Source: Streptomyces iranensis
GTDB lineage: Bacteria; Actinomycetota; Actinomycetes; Streptomycetales; Streptomycetaceae
NCBI RefSeq assembly: GCF_017874715.1
Contig: NZ_JAGGLR010000005.1
Span: 186,001 to 250,000 of the forward strand
DNA: 64,000 nucleotides
Direction of reading: 5' to 3'
The position numbers and the translations under genes are program-made. This document shows, in pieces, positions 1-10,535 of the stretch. The notes under the pieces are model-generated. The model was not told the origin of the DNA, did no database searches, and saw only the letters and a list, made by a program, of their open reading frames with translations. Within the stretch, counting starts at the first letter, position 1; each line of letters starts with the position of its first letter.

Positions 1-451
1 ACATCGCTGTCCTCGCCTCGGGCCCGCGCGTCAGCAAGTGACGATGCCGTAGCCGGGGCCGGGTACTCCACCAGCCGGCCGCGGCGTGCCGGAACCAGGG
101 GCGCCAGTTGGAGGTACGGCCGGCAACCAGCCCAGGCCACCACCGTCAGTGGTGCCCCCGCCCGTGCGCTGCCCGGGGTGGCGGAACTTTCGGAATCGGT
201 TAGGAGTGGTAGGGGATACCGGCCCGTACAAGCCGTGGCCGCAGCCGCGCCCACGTCGAGAGCCCTCCACGGCATCGGCAGCTAATTTTTGCCATCGCAT
301 CCGAACGACCCTGCCGAATGGGTCGGCGAATGGGTCGGCGCTTCAGCTGGACGACCGTCTGGAGAGTCGGGCCACGGCCGCTGACATGTGGATTCGCTTC
401 CCACGTCCCGAGCGCCTCGCTGAGGACTCGGACCTGCGCATCCGTTCAGTG
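1..451. other. No recognisable gene
   Basis: I see no gene I can support here. A minus-strand open frame at 31-300 is rich in Gly, Pro and Arg and has no recognisable domain, so it looks like chance coding in GC-rich DNA. The stretch abuts a chain of broken mobile-element genes and is probably decayed DNA of the same origin. Confidence 0.5.
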
Positions 452-636
452 GGGGTCAAGCCTTCGGCGATGGCGTATAGGCCCGTTCCGCGAAGGTACT
501 CGGTGAAGATGCGGACCACGATGGGCGCGGTTTGGGGGTCGGGTTCGAGACGGTGGAGGCGTTTGCCGTCGGCGGCCTTGGCTGGGTTGGGGTGTGGGCC
601 GGCGTCGGTGAGCCTTTGGGTGCCGGAAACGGTGTC
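452..636 (-). pseudogene. Serine recombinase fragment
   Basis: Read on the minus strand, this stretch encodes residues resembling the middle of actinomycete serine site-specific recombinases: DAGPHPNPAKAADGKRLHRL, followed by a segment containing RIFTEYL, then GLYAIAEGLT. That is the hinge between the resolvase catalytic core and the recombinase domain. The catalytic N-terminus, the zinc ribbon and any start codon are missing, and the homology stops abruptly on both sides. Intact enzymes of this group are about 450-550 residues, so only about 60 residues survive. It directly follows the stop of the broken transposase on the same strand. The identification is from recalled family sequence patterns, not a search. 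Confidence 0.6.
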
Positions 637-639
637 ACC

Positions 640-1222
640 CTACGCGACCTGCTTGTATTCGCGGAGGAGGCCACCGAGCCGATCGTGCCGAGAAACCGCT
701 GTGCGGTTGTGAGCGGGCTGCGGTTCAGGGGCGGTCAGTTGGTCTGGTGGTCGTTGTCCGAGGGATCGGTACGGCCGATGACTTTTGTAGTGCTGCGCGT
801 ACTCGTTGACGACGAGGCGGAGGTGGTTCTGTCCCGTGATCAGGATGCGGTCGGTGGCCTCACGGCGACACGATCCGATCCAGCGAGGTAATTCCGTGCC
901 TGCTGGGTGATCCAGGGGCCGGTCGGGTGTCGGGTGATGCCGGGATGAGTCGTGCGTGCCGGCGCAGGACCGATCGCGGAGAGACCAGCAAGGCCAGTTG
1001 TGATCGCCGCTGCTTGGTGACGAGCCGGAGCAGTGCCGCCATGACGGCCCTGTCGCTCCAGGAGAAGCGGGGGCGTGGCTGGGTGCGTCGTGCGACGGCG
1101 AGTTGATGCCGGAGCCTCAAGATCTCCATGTCCTTCGAAGCGTCCGAACGAGCGAGCAGGGCAAGCCATTGGAAGGTCTGGTCGGCGAGTAGGTAGATGA
1201 GCCGTATCACCACGACCGGCAC
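640..1222 (-). pseudogene. Internally deleted DDE transposase/integrase
   Basis: The N-terminus (from 1222 downwards) has the typical start of an actinomycete rve-type integrase: LLARSDASKDMEILRLRHQL, then WSDRAVMAALLRL. The frame is then disturbed. A second stretch (PTGPWITQQARNYLA, near 890-925) belongs to the core domain in another frame. The C-terminus at 640-850 reads NEYAQHYKSHRPYRSLGQRP and ends in DRLGGLLREYKQVA before a TAG stop. Intact relatives are about 350-400 residues, and here most of the catalytic DDE core is gone. The gene is therefore dead. Its presence next to a recombinase fragment suggests past insertion activity at this cluster edge. Confidence 0.75.
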
Positions 1223-1294
1223 GCTGCCTCAGAACGGCTCGCTGCTCCTGAGGTCTGGCAGATCCGAACCAGCAGGTCAGCCCCGATGACATAA

Positions 1295-1732
1295 TTTCCG
1301 GCAGGCCGCCGGCCGGGGCGCGTCGCCGCGGTGGCCGGCTTGTCGCTGGTGCCGGGACTGCTGTCACCGGTCACGTTCGAGTCAGAAGCCAATGGGCTCG
1401 GCAGACCCGAGCTGGAGGCCCCGCGGGCGGACGAGGTCATACCCCTCTCCCCGAAGATGGACCGTAGGACTGCCGCCCTGGTGAAGGAGAGCGAGGCGGC
1501 AGACCGCTCGGCCGCCGAGGCGGTGCGCCGCGACCAGGCCAGGAAGCTGACCTGGCCGAAGGCCGGTACGGCGCGCCTGGCGGTATCCGGCAGCGGCTCG
1601 GCCAAGGCCCGGCCGGGCGGCCTGCCCGTCACCCCGCCTCCAGGAGGCAAGCCATTCCGTACCCGGCCCGAGGGCGGTTCCGCAGCGAGGCATGGCTGGA
1701 CACGAGGTACTCGCGATAGCCGCGGCCGATAG
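1295..1732 (+). pseudogene. Truncated N-terminus of RHS-family secreted protein
   Basis: The open frame lacks an upstream ATG; the first GTG is at 1331 and an in-frame TAA lies at 1292. It reads as an Arg-rich stretch, a hydrophobic signal-like segment (AAVAGLSLVPGLLSPVT), then LGRPELEAP and a lysine/alanine-rich stretch ending in LTWPKAGTARLAV and GGLPVT. This is the pattern I recall for the exported N-termini of Streptomyces RHS/YD-repeat proteins, which normally run to 1500-2500 residues. Here the frame stops at 1732 and none of the YD repeats follow, so it is a remnant. Loss of both the start and the body is consistent with rearrangement by the neighbouring mobile elements. Exact homology limits are uncertain. 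Confidence 0.5.
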
Positions 1733-1746
1733 CCGCGGCGGCGGAT

Positions 1747-2905
<1,159 letters not shown>

Positions 2906-2913
<8 letters not shown>

Positions 2914-4036
2914 GATTCCTCCCCGCGGTGGCCATCGCGTGCTGGGCCAGCACGATCTGGCAGATCTCGGTGGTGCCCTCGATGATCTCCATGAGCTTGG
3001 CGTCCCGGTACGCGCGTGCCACCGGGGTGCCGTCCTGTGCGGCGCGGGACGCCAGCATCTGCACCGCCGAGGCCGCGCCCCGGGCCGCGTTGCCCGAGCT
3101 GACGTGCTTGGCGAGCACCGCCTGCACGGCCAGGTCGGGATCACCCGAGTCCCAGCACCCGCTGGCGTGCTCGCAGGTCGTGGTCGCTACCCGTTCGGCG
3201 ACCAGGAGTTCGGCGAGACGTCTGGCCACCAACTGGTGCTCGGCGAGCGGTCTGCCGAACTGCGAGCGCGACCTCGCGTGCGCGGTCGACTCGCGCAGAC
3301 AGGCGCGCAGGATGCCGACACATCCCCAGGCCACCGACATCCGTCCGTACGTCAGCGCCGTGGTGACGACCATCGACAGTGCCTGCCCGCCGCCGCCCAG
3401 CACAGCGCCGGCCGGCAGCCGGACCGAGTCGAGGCGGACATCGGCGTGTCCGGCGGCCCGGCAGCCGACCGGGTCCGGGACACGCTCCACATGCACACCC
3501 GGCGCGGTGGCGGGTACGACGACCACCGCCGCGTCCGGCCCGAACCGGCCGACGACCACGATCAGATCGGCGTAGGCGGCCGCCGTGACCCAGACCTTCC
3601 GGCCGGTCACCACGACCTCGTCGCCGTCCGGTTCGATACGGGTCTCGATGGCGGACAGGTCACTGCCCGCGTCCGGCTCGCTGAAGGCCATGGCCGCGAG
3701 GCCGCCGCTCGTCAGCTCCGTCAGACAGGCACGCCGCTGCTCGGCGGTGCCTAACCGGGCGATGGTCCAGGCCGCCATCCCCTGCGAGGTCTGTACGCTC
3801 CGCACGGAACTGCACAGGCTGCCGGTGTGCGCGGTGAGTTCGCCGTTGTCCAGGCTGCTCAGGCCGAGCCCGCCGTACTCCGGGGGCACCTGTGCGCACA
3901 GCGCCCCCAGGCCGCCCAGCTCGCGCAGCACCGCGAGTGGCAGTTCGCCGGCCAGGTCCCAGGCGTCGGCCCGGTCACCGACGAGTTCACCGACCAGCGT
4001 CCGGGCGCCGGCAAGGCGTTCAACCACGGCCGTCAC
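2906..4036 (-). CDS. fkbI-like: FkbI-like acyl-CoA (acyl-ACP) dehydrogenase
   Basis: This 376-residue flavoprotein has the full acyl-CoA dehydrogenase layout: a helical N-domain, the FSEPDAGSDLS flavin/substrate motif near residue 138, a beta domain, and a C-terminal helical domain carrying IIEGTTEI, whose Glu is the family's catalytic base position. In methoxymalonyl-ACP biosynthesis the FkbI enzyme is assigned to an oxidation step on the ACP-bound hydroxymalonyl precursor. The start at 4036 overlaps the ACP gene end by 17 nt and the stop overlaps FkbH by 8 nt, so the three are translationally coupled. It contains a TTA leucine codon (complement of 3752-3754), a bldA-dependence signal in Streptomyces. 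Confidence 0.93.
3752..3754 (-). promoter_or_regulatory. TTA codon (bldA control point)
   Basis: The plus strand reads TAA inside CCTAACCGG. On the minus strand this is an in-frame TTA Leu codon in the context R-L-G-T-A of the acyl-CoA dehydrogenase. TTA is the rarest codon in Streptomyces and needs the developmentally regulated bldA tRNA, so production of the whole coupled extender operon could be delayed until differentiation. Confidence 0.8.
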
Positions 4037-4295
4037 CGTCTCGAAGCCCCCGCACCAGCGCCGCCATCGACCTGATGGACCGGAAGTTGGCCAGCCGCAA
4101 GTCGTTGCCCACGATCGACACCTCGAACGTCTTCTCCAGGTGGACGACCAGCTCCATCGCGAACATCGAGCTCACCAGGCCGGACTCGAACAGGTCCTGG
4201 TCGAACGTCACTTCGGTCTTGAGCCTGTCCACCAGGTACGACTTCAACGTCTCCTCGATGGCCGAGTCCGTACCCGGCCCCTGGTGCGTCGTCAC
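4020..4295 (-). CDS. fkbJ-like: FkbJ-like discrete acyl carrier protein
   Basis: This 91-residue ACP carries the three-carbon unit during conversion to methoxymalonyl-ACP. The phosphopantetheine site lies in ESGLVSSMFAMEL. By alignment to the usual DSL motif, the modified residue is Ser43, and the position normally Asp is Ser42, a substitution I recall as typical of the FkbJ group. The GTG start at 4295 overlaps the upstream dehydrogenase stop (GTGA, 4 nt). A longer open frame running upstream is only the antisense frame of that gene. The ACP must present its cargo to selected acyltransferase domains of the PKS. Confidence 0.92.
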   Translation of the reverse strand: MTTHQGPGTDSAIEETLKSYLVDRLKTEVTFDQDLFESGLVSSMFAMELVVHLEKTFEVSIVGNDLRLANFRSIRSMAALVRGLRDGDGRG

Positions 4296-5158
4296 GAGAG
4301 TGTCTCCCTGTAGTCGTGGAAACCGCGCCCCGACTTCCGGCCCAGGTCGCCGTCGCGGACCTTGGCCAGCAGTTGTTCGCACGGTCGGTAGCGTTGTTCG
4401 CCGGTGCGCTCGTACAGCGCCGCCAGCGAGTCGACGAGGTTGTCGAGACCGATCAGGTCGGCGGTGCGCAGCGGCCCGGTCCGGTGCCCGAGACACCCCA
4501 CCATCAGCCTGTCGACGTCCTGCGCCGTAGCCACGTCCTCGTCGACCAGGCGCGCGGCGTCGTTGAGCATGGGGTGCAACAGCCTGCTGGTGACGAATCC
4601 GGGGGAGTCGCGGACCACGACGGCCCGGCGGTTCAGCGCCGCCAGCAGCTCGGTCACGGCAGTCACCGTGGCCTCGTCCGTGCGGGGGCCCCGGATCACC
4701 TCGACCAGGTCGATGAGGTATGCCGGGTTCATGAAGTGTGTGCCGATCAACTGCTGTGGCCTGGGCAGCGAATCGGCGAGCGCGTCGATCGGGATGCCCG
4801 AGGTGTTGGAGATCAAGGGGGTGTCGGCGTCGATGACGCCGGCGGCATCGACGAGTACCCCTACCTTGGTGGCCTGGTGCTCGACGACGGCCTCGACGAC
4901 TGCGCGCGCACCGGCCAGCGCGCTCAGCGACGTGGTGGTCACGAGCCGGCCCGGCGTGCGCCCGGAAGGCAGCGCGTCCATCATCCGGGCGTGCCGCAGC
5001 TGGGTTTCGATCGTGCGCTCGGCCCGGTCCAGCTCGGCCTGTCCGACATCGAGAAGTACGACCGGCAGTCCGCTGCCCAACACGGTCGTCGCGATGGCCG
5101 TCCCCATCACACCCGCACCCAATACGGCAACCGGACCTGGCCGGCAATCAGCCGCCAT
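4292..5158 (-). CDS. fkbK-like: FkbK-like 3-hydroxyacyl-CoA (ACP) dehydrogenase
   Basis: This 288-residue NAD-dependent dehydrogenase has the Rossmann motif VAVLGAGVMGTAIA at residues 10-23, and GTHFMNPAYLIDLVEVI in the middle, which contains the conserved catalytic His of the 3-hydroxyacyl-CoA dehydrogenase family. In methoxymalonyl-ACP pathways FkbK is assigned to oxidation of glyceryl-ACP on the way to hydroxymalonyl-ACP. It is the first gene of the operon. The ATG at 5158 has a GGAGGC site 4-9 nt upstream and a candidate promoter at 5217-5246. The C-terminal GRGFHDY is the normal family ending, so the gene is full length. Confidence 0.92.
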   Translation of the reverse strand: MAADCRPGPVAVLGAGVMGTAIATTVLGSGLPVVLLDVGQAELDRAERTIETQLRHARMMDALPSGRTPGRLVTTTSLSALAGARAVVEAVVEHQATKVGVLVDAAGVIDADTPLISNTSGIPIDALADSLPRPQQLIGTHFMNPAYLIDLVEVIRGPRTDEATVTAVTELLAALNRRAVVVRDSPGFVTSRLLHPMLNDAARLVDEDVATAQDVDRLMVGCLGHRTGPLRTADLIGLDNLVDSLAALYERTGEQRYRPCEQLLAKVRDGDLGRKSGRGFHDYRETLS

Positions 5159-5216
5159 ATACGCCTCCGTAAATCGCGTCGGATTACCACTCGCTAACTG
5201 AGGATGAACTCGGCGG

Positions 5217-5246
5217 ACGATAGCAGTGGAAAAGGTTTTGGATCAA
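5217..5246 (-). promoter_or_regulatory. Candidate promoter of methoxymalonyl operon
   Basis: On the minus strand TTGATC (5246-5241) and TATCGT (5222-5217) are separated by 18 nt. They resemble a vegetative sigma -35/-10 pair about 60 nt upstream of the dehydrogenase start. This is sequence resemblance only. Confidence 0.4.
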
Positions 5247-5442
5247 GGTGGGTGGTGTAATTGACGTGACGGTGGACCGTCGGCAGACTCTCTGGTCAGG
5301 GCGGTACTTTCCTTGATCTGGACAATGCTAGCGTTGACCTGCGAAGAAAAGCCTGCCGTCCGGTGCGAAGGGTGGCTCGCTCGTGATCCTCGCGCTCAGT
5401 ATTCGCTGTGAAACGCCCTGTCAGGAATGCATCGTCGTCATC

Positions 5443-5508
5443 TTGCTTTTCTACTTGCGCAGAATTGCTTTTCTACTTGCGCGGGATTGCTTTTCTGCTT
5501 GCGGGGTA
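5443..5508. repeat. Three perfectly phased 22-bp direct repeats before PKS A
   Basis: Units at 5443-5464, 5465-5486 and 5487-5508 share TTGCTTTTCTACTTGCGC with few changes (unit 3 has G for A and loses a C). The period is exactly 22 bp, about two helical turns. TTGC cores recur at 5443, 5455, 5465, 5477, 5487 and 5499, alternately 12 and 10 bp apart. The block is AT-richer than its surroundings and ends 15 bp before the AGGAGG of PKS A. Direct repeats spaced by one or two turns are what SARP-type and some other activators bind, so this is a candidate activator site. A 5' untranslated RNA role is the alternative. Confidence 0.75.
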
Positions 5509-5523
5509 CCTTGTGCGACTTCC

Positions 5524-5529
5524 AGGAGG
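5524..5529 (+). promoter_or_regulatory. Ribosome binding site fixing PKS A start
   Basis: A perfect AGGAGG lies 6 nt before the ATG at 5536. An in-frame open stretch extends upstream to 5383 through the 22-bp repeats, but it lacks such a site and codes for no docking sequence, so 5536 is preferred. Confidence 0.85.
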
Positions 5530-5535
5530 ACTCGG

Positions 5536-8500
5536 ATGGTGGGCAACGACAAGCTGCTCGACTACCTCAAGCGGGTCACCACGGAACTCGACCTGACCAC
5601 CGAACGCCTCCGGGCGACCGAGGAACGCGGGCGCGAGCCGATCGCGATCATCGGGATGGGGTGCCGCTTCCCCGGCGGGGTGGATTCACCGGAAGACCTG
5701 TGGCGACTGGTGACCGAGGGCCGGGACGTCGTGTCGGACTTCCCGACCGACCGCGGCTGGCCGCTCGCGTCTCCGGACGCCGTCGTACTGCCCGGTGAAC
5801 CCGCGGCCGTCCCCGTCCGCCGCGGTGGGTTCCTGGCCGGTGCCGACGAGTTCGACGCCGGTTTCTTCGGCATCGCACCGCGCGAGGCGCTCGCGACGGA
5901 TCCGCAGCAGCGGCTGCTGCTGGAGATCGCCTGGGAGACCTTCGAACGGGCCGGGATCGACCCCGAGTCGCTGCGGGGCAGCCGCACCGGGGTGTTCGCC
6001 GGGACGATGGGCTCGGACTACGCCCTCTCCGCGGTCCCCATACCGACCGATCTCACCGGGCACCTCATCACCGGGGCCTCGGGCAGTGTCGTCTCGGGGC
6101 GCATCTCCTACACCTTCGGTCTGCGCGGCCCCTCGATGACCGTGGACACCGCCTGTTCCTCGTCCCTGGTCGCTTTGCACCTGGCGGCACAGTCCCTGCG
6201 CTCGGGCGAGTGTGATCTGGCGCTGGCCGGCGGGGTGTCGGTGATGTGCACCCCGTCCATCTTCGACGTGTTCGCCCAGCACGGCGGCCTCGCGCCGGAC
6301 GGGCGCTGCAAGTCCTATGCTGCCGCGGCCGACGGAACCGGCTGGAGCGAAGGGGTCGGCGCGCTGCTGGTGGAACGGCTCTCGGACGCGCAACGCAACG
6401 GACATCGGGTACTGGCCGTCCTGCGCGGCTCCTCGGTCAACTCCGACGGCGCGTCCAACGGCCTCACCGCCCCGAACGGGACGGCGCAGCAACAGGTCAT
6501 CGAGGCGGCGGTGGCCGCGGCCGGACTCTCCATGGACGACGTCGACACGGTGGAGGGGCACGGCACGGGTACCAGGCTCGGCGACCCCGTCGAGGCGCGC
6601 TCGCTGCTGGCCACGTACGGCCGCGACCGGCCGGCCGAACGGCCACTGTGGCTGGGGTCGGTCAAGTCGAACCTCGGCCACACGCAGGCGGCGGCAGGCG
6701 TGGCCGGCGTGATCAAGATGGTGCTCGCGATGCGGCACGGAGTGCTGCCCGGCACCCTGCACGTGGACGAACCCAGCGACCAGGTGGACTGGTCGGGCGG
6801 CGCGGTCCGACTGCTCACCGCCTCACGGGCCTGGCCGGAGACGGACCGGCCACGGCGGGTGGGAGTCTCGTCGTTCGGGGTGAGCGGCACCAACGCCCAT
6901 GTCGTGCTCGAAGAGGCGCCGCCGACGACCGTACTCGAACAGGCGCCACCAGCCTCCGTGCTCGGACAGGCGCCGCCGCCCCCCGCCGAGCGACGCCGCA
7001 CACCGCACGTCGTCGTGCCCTGGCTGCTTTCGGCCCGTTCACCGGAGGGACTGCGCGCCCAGGCCGAGCGTCTGCGCGCGCACGTACTCGAACACGACCG
7101 GCACCCGGCCGACGTCGGCTACTCGCTCGCGGTGACCCGCACGGCCCACGACCACCGTGCCGTCGTACTCGGAAACGACCGGACGTCCCTCCTGGACAGT
7201 CTGGGCGCGCTCGCCGAGGAGTCCCGGCAGGGCGTTCACCTCATCCGGGGGCGCCGGGCGGAGGCGGCGCGGCGGCCGGTCTTGGTCTTTCCCGGCCAGG
7301 GCACGGAGTGGGACGGGATGGCCCGCGAACTGCTGGACACGGAACCGGTGTTCGCCGCCCGGATGGCCGAGTGCGCCACCGCGGTCGGCGAGTACGTCGA
7401 CTGGTCGCTGCTCGACGTGGTGCGGGGTGCCGACGGCGCGCCGGGACTCGACCGGGTGGATGTGCTCCAGCCGGTCCTGTTCGCGACGATGGTGTCGCTG
7501 GCGGGCCTGTGGCTGTCGTACGGGGTGACGCCCGCGGCCGTGGTCGGGCACTCCCAGGGCGAGATCGCGGCCGCATGCGTGTCGGGGGCGCTGTCCCTGC
7601 GGGACGCGGCGCGCGTGGTCGCCCTGCGCAGTAAGTCATTACGGCGGCTGTGCGGCCTCGGCGGGATGCTCTCCACGGTGGCGTCGGCCACCGAGACGGC
7701 GGAGCTGCTGGAGCCGTGGCGCGAGCACCTGTGGGTCGCGGCGGTCAACGGGCCGACGGCCGTGACGGTCTCCGGCGACGCCGACGCCCTGGACGAGTTC
7801 GAGCGCGAACTCTCCCGCCGGGGCATGCTGCGCTGGCGCGTCCCGGGAGTGGACTTCGCTGCGCACTCGGGCCACGCCGACCTGCTCCGGGAGGAGATCG
7901 AGGCGTCCCTCGCGGGCATCGCACCGCGCGGTACGGCCGAGATCCCGTTCTACTCCACGGTCACCGGCGGCCGGCAGGACACATCGGGCCTCGACGCCGG
8001 CTACTGGTTCCGCAACCTGCGCCGAACCGTCAGGCTGGACACCGCCGTACGCGCCCTGCTCGACGATGGACACGGCCTGTTCGTGGATGTCGGCCCGCAG
8101 CCCGTGCTGACGATGGGCATACAGGACCTGATCGACGAGTCCGGCCGGGATGCCGCCGTCGTCGGCACGCTGCGGCGCGGCCACGGCGGCCGGGAGCAGT
8201 TCCTGTCCGCCGTCGCCGAGGTCCATGTGCGCGGGGGCGCCCTCGACTGGCGCGCCGCCTTCACCGACGCCGAGGTCGTCGACCTGCCCACCTACGCCTT
8301 CCAGCGCAAGCGCTACTGGTTGGCCGGCGAGCGCGAACGGAACGAGCGCGAACGGAAGGAGACCGCGCCCGCGGCGCTGACGGCGGAAGCGGCGGCCCGG
8401 CCGTTCTGGGACCCCGTGGACCGCGGCGACCTGCACGCGCTGACCCGGCTGCTCGGCGTCACGGGGGACACCCCGCTGGAGGCGGCCCTGCCCGCCATCG

Positions 8501-10500
8501 CCGGCTGGCGCCGGCAGGCCCAGGAACGGGCAGCCGTGGACTCCTGGCGGTACCGGATCGCCTGGACGCCACTGGCGTCGACCGGGACACAGGCCCCGCA
8601 GGGCACCTGGGTGATCGTCGTACCGGAGGCGCACGAGCAGGACGAACGGGTCCGAGCCGTGCTCGCCCGCCTGGAGGACGGCGGCGCGGAGGTCACGACG
8701 GTGACGCTGTCGGCGTACGACGCGAACCGCCGGCGGATCGCCGAACCGCTGCGGGACGCGCTCGGCGGCTCCCAGCCGGTCGCCGGGGTGGTGTCACTGC
8801 TGGCCCTGGCCGAGGAACCGCACCCGGACCACCCCGCGCTCCCCACCGGAGTGGCGCTGACGCTGGCCCTGGTGCAGGCCATGACGGCGGAGGCCAGGAG
8901 CACGGCGAAACTGTGGTGTCTGACCTGGGGCGCGACGTCCGCCACCGGCCGGGCGCCCAGCCCCGCCCAGGCGCAGATCTGGGGACTTGGACTCGCGGTC
9001 GCGCAGGAGCACCCGAGGCTGTGGGCGGGCCTGGTCGATCTGCCCGCCGCGCCCGACCCCGCCGCCGAGGCACGGCTGAACGCAGTCCTGGCGGGCGGGA
9101 CCGGTGAGGACCAGATCGCGCTGACCGCGTCGGGCGCGATGGCCCGCAGACTGGTCAGGGCCGGTGCCCCGGAGCGCGACGGCGAGCCGTGGCGGCCACG
9201 GGACACCGTCCTGGTCACCGGCGGCACCGGCGCGCTGGGCTCACACGTCGCCCGGTGGGCGGCCCGCAACGGCGCCCGGCACGTGGTGTTGCTCAGCCGC
9301 AGGGGGGCCGAGGCCCCGGGTGCCGCCGAACTGGCCGCCGAACTGGCCGAGTCCGGAGCCACGGTCGCGTTCGAAGCCTGCGACACGGCCGACCTCGCCG
9401 GGCTCGCCGAGGTGCTCGCCCGCATCCCCGGGGAGACACCGCTGCGCGCGGTGGTGCACTCCGCCGCCGTGAGCGGCGACCATGCGCCGGCCTCGGAGAC
9501 GACGGTCGCGGAGTTCGCCGAGGTGGTCACCGGCAAGGCCGTGGGCGCGGCCAACCTGGACGCCCTGCTCGCCGACACCCCGCTGGACGCCTTCGTCCTG
9601 ATGGCATCGCTCTCCGGCGTACTGGGCGGGGGCGGCCACTGCGCCTACAGCGCGGCCAACGCCCATCTCGACGCCCTGGCGGAACGGCGCATGGCCGCCG
9701 GACGGCCGGCCACGTCGATCGCCTGGGGCGGCTGGACCGAGACCGGTCTGTCGGACACCCCGGACGAACTCCGGGAGCTGTTCCACCGGCTCGGGGTCAG
9801 GGCCATGCCCCCCGGCCCGGCGATCACCGCGCTGAGCCGGGCTGTCGCGGACGGCACGCCGACGTCGGTGGTGGCGGACCTGGACTGGTCGCTTTTCATC
9901 CCCGCGTTCACGGCCCTACGGCCGAGCCCGCTCGTCGCGGACTTCGCCCGCGGCCTTGGCACCGACGAGCCGGACCGGGCGGCGCCGCTGCGGGAACGGC
10001 TGGCCGGGCACTCCCCGGCCGAGCAGGAGGACATCCTGCTCGACCTGGTGCGCGAACGCGCCGCCGGCGTGCTGCACCAGCCGGAACCGGAAGCGGTCGA
10101 GGCCGACTGCAGCTTCCGCGGCCTGGGCTTCGACTCGCTGATGTCCGTCGAACTGCGCAACGGCCTCAACGCCGCTACCGGACTGCGGCTGCCGACCACC
10201 GTGGTCTTCGAGCACCCGACCCCGGAGGACCTCGCCCGCCGACTGCGCTCCGAACTCGCGCCGACGGACGACACCGGCGTGCCGGTGGCCACCTTCGCCG
10301 AACTGGACCGGCTGGAAGCCGGATTGAACACCACTGCCTTCACCGTCGAGGCGAGGGCCCGGGTCACCGCCCGCCTGACCGCCCTGGTGGCCAACTGGAC
10401 CGCCGCAGCCCCCGGCGGCGAGGCGGCCGACGTGATCCCGGACGGGGCCGGCGACGAGGAGATGTTCCGTTACCTGCAGGACAACTTCGGCATCTCCTGA
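5536..10500 (+). CDS. PKS A: modular type I PKS, module 7 (KS-AT-KR-ACP)
   Basis: 1654 residues. An N-terminal coiled-coil docking segment (1-32) is followed by KS (about 34-455, active Cys207), AT (583-880, GHSQGE with Ser673), KR (1223-1400) and ACP (Ser1534 in LGFDSL). A C-terminal docking domain ends in [14 protein letters not shown]. There is no DH. The AT specificity motif is F774-A-A-H, within a GVDFAAHS block instead of the methylmalonyl YASH or malonyl HAFH, so methoxymalonyl-ACP is a candidate substrate. The KR keeps Ser, Tyr1371 and Asn but lacks the LDD motif, suggesting A-type stereochemistry. It precedes the TE-bearing PKS B by 35 nt and is inferred to be the penultimate module (sets C4 and the C5 hydroxyl), although it is first on the map. 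It contains a TTA codon at 7639. Confidence 0.95.
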   Translation: MVGNDKLLDYLKRVTTELDLTTERLRATEERGREPIAIIGMGCRFPGGVDSPEDLWRLVTEGRDVVSDFPTDRGWPLASPDAVVLPGEPAAVPVRRGGFLAGADEFDAGFFGIAPREALATDPQQRLLLEIAWETFERAGIDPESLRGSRTGVFAGTMGSDYALSAVPIPTDLTGHLITGASGSVVSGRISYTFGLRGPSMTVDTACSSSLVALHLAAQSLRSGECDLALAGGVSVMCTPSIFDVFAQHGGLAPDGRCKSYAAAADGTGWSEGVGALLVERLSDAQRNGHRVLAVLRGSSVNSDGASNGLTAPNGTAQQQVIEAAVAAAGLSMDDVDTVEGHGTGTRLGDPVEARSLLATYGRDRPAERPLWLGSVKSNLGHTQAAAGVAGVIKMVLAMRHGVLPGTLHVDEPSDQVDWSGGAVRLLTASRAWPETDRPRRVGVSSFGVSGTNAHVVLEEAPPTTVLEQAPPASVLGQAPPPPAERRRTPHVVVPWLLSARSPEGLRAQAERLRAHVLEHDRHPADVGYSLAVTRTAHDHRAVVLGNDRTSLLDSLGALAEESRQGVHLIRGRRAEAARRPVLVFPGQGTEWDGMARELLDTEPVFAARMAECATAVGEYVDWSLLDVVRGADGAPGLDRVDVLQPVLFATMVSLAGLWLSYGVTPAAVVGHSQGEIAAACVSGALSLRDAARVVALRSKSLRRLCGLGGMLSTVASATETAELLEPWREHLWVAAVNGPTAVTVSGDADALDEFERELSRRGMLRWRVPGVDFAAHSGHADLLREEIEASLAGIAPRGTAEIPFYSTVTGGRQDTSGLDAGYWFRNLRRTVRLDTAVRALLDDGHGLFVDVGPQPVLTMGIQDLIDESGRDAAVVGTLRRGHGGREQFLSAVAEVHVRGGALDWRAAFTDAEVVDLPTYAFQRKRYWLAGERERNERERKETAPAALTAEAAARPFWDPVDRGDLHALTRLLGVTGDTPLEAALPAIAGWRRQAQERAAVDSWRYRIAWTPLASTGTQAPQGTWVIVVPEAHEQDERVRAVLARLEDGGAEVTTVTLSAYDANRRRIAEPLRDALGGSQPVAGVVSLLALAEEPHPDHPALPTGVALTLALVQAMTAEARSTAKLWCLTWGATSATGRAPSPAQAQIWGLGLAVAQEHPRLWAGLVDLPAAPDPAAEARLNAVLAGGTGEDQIALTASGAMARRLVRAGAPERDGEPWRPRDTVLVTGGTGALGSHVARWAARNGARHVVLLSRRGAEAPGAAELAAELAESGATVAFEACDTADLAGLAEVLARIPGETPLRAVVHSAAVSGDHAPASETTVAEFAEVVTGKAVGAANLDALLADTPLDAFVLMASLSGVLGGGGHCAYSAANAHLDALAERRMAAGRPATSIAWGGWTETGLSDTPDELRELFHRLGVRAMPPGPAITALSRAVADGTPTSVVADLDWSLFIPAFTALRPSPLVADFARGLGTDEPDRAAPLRERLAGHSPAEQEDILLDLVRERAAGVLHQPEPEAVEADCSFRGLGFDSLMSVELRNGLNAATGLRLPTTVVFEHPTPEDLARRLRSELAPTDDTGVPVATFAELDRLEAGLNTTAFTVEARARVTARLTALVANWTAAAPGGEAADVIPDGAGDEEMFRYLQDNFGIS
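7639..7641 (+). promoter_or_regulatory. TTA codon in PKS A (bldA control point)
   Basis: In frame, codon 702 reads TTA within S-K-S-L-R-R-L of the acyltransferase domain; the equivalent Leu in the sister AT of PKS D is CTG. In Streptomyces a TTA codon makes translation depend on the bldA leucyl-tRNA. Confidence 0.85.
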
Positions 10501-10535
10501 CACCACCCGGCCGACCCACCGCCCGAGGAGCGACC

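Noticed and set aside
31..300. Minus-strand 89-codon frame as a secreted peptide gene
   Set aside because: No signal peptide, ribosome site or family resemblance; composition is that of random GC-rich DNA.
5443..5508. CRISPR array
   Set aside because: The repeats are directly adjacent with no spacers, are only three, and have no cas genes nearby.
5383..5535. In-frame extension of PKS A upstream to 5383
   Set aside because: It runs through the 22-bp repeats, gives a Leu/Phe/Cys-rich sequence unlike docking domains, and has no ribosome site; ATG 5536 has a perfect AGGAGG.
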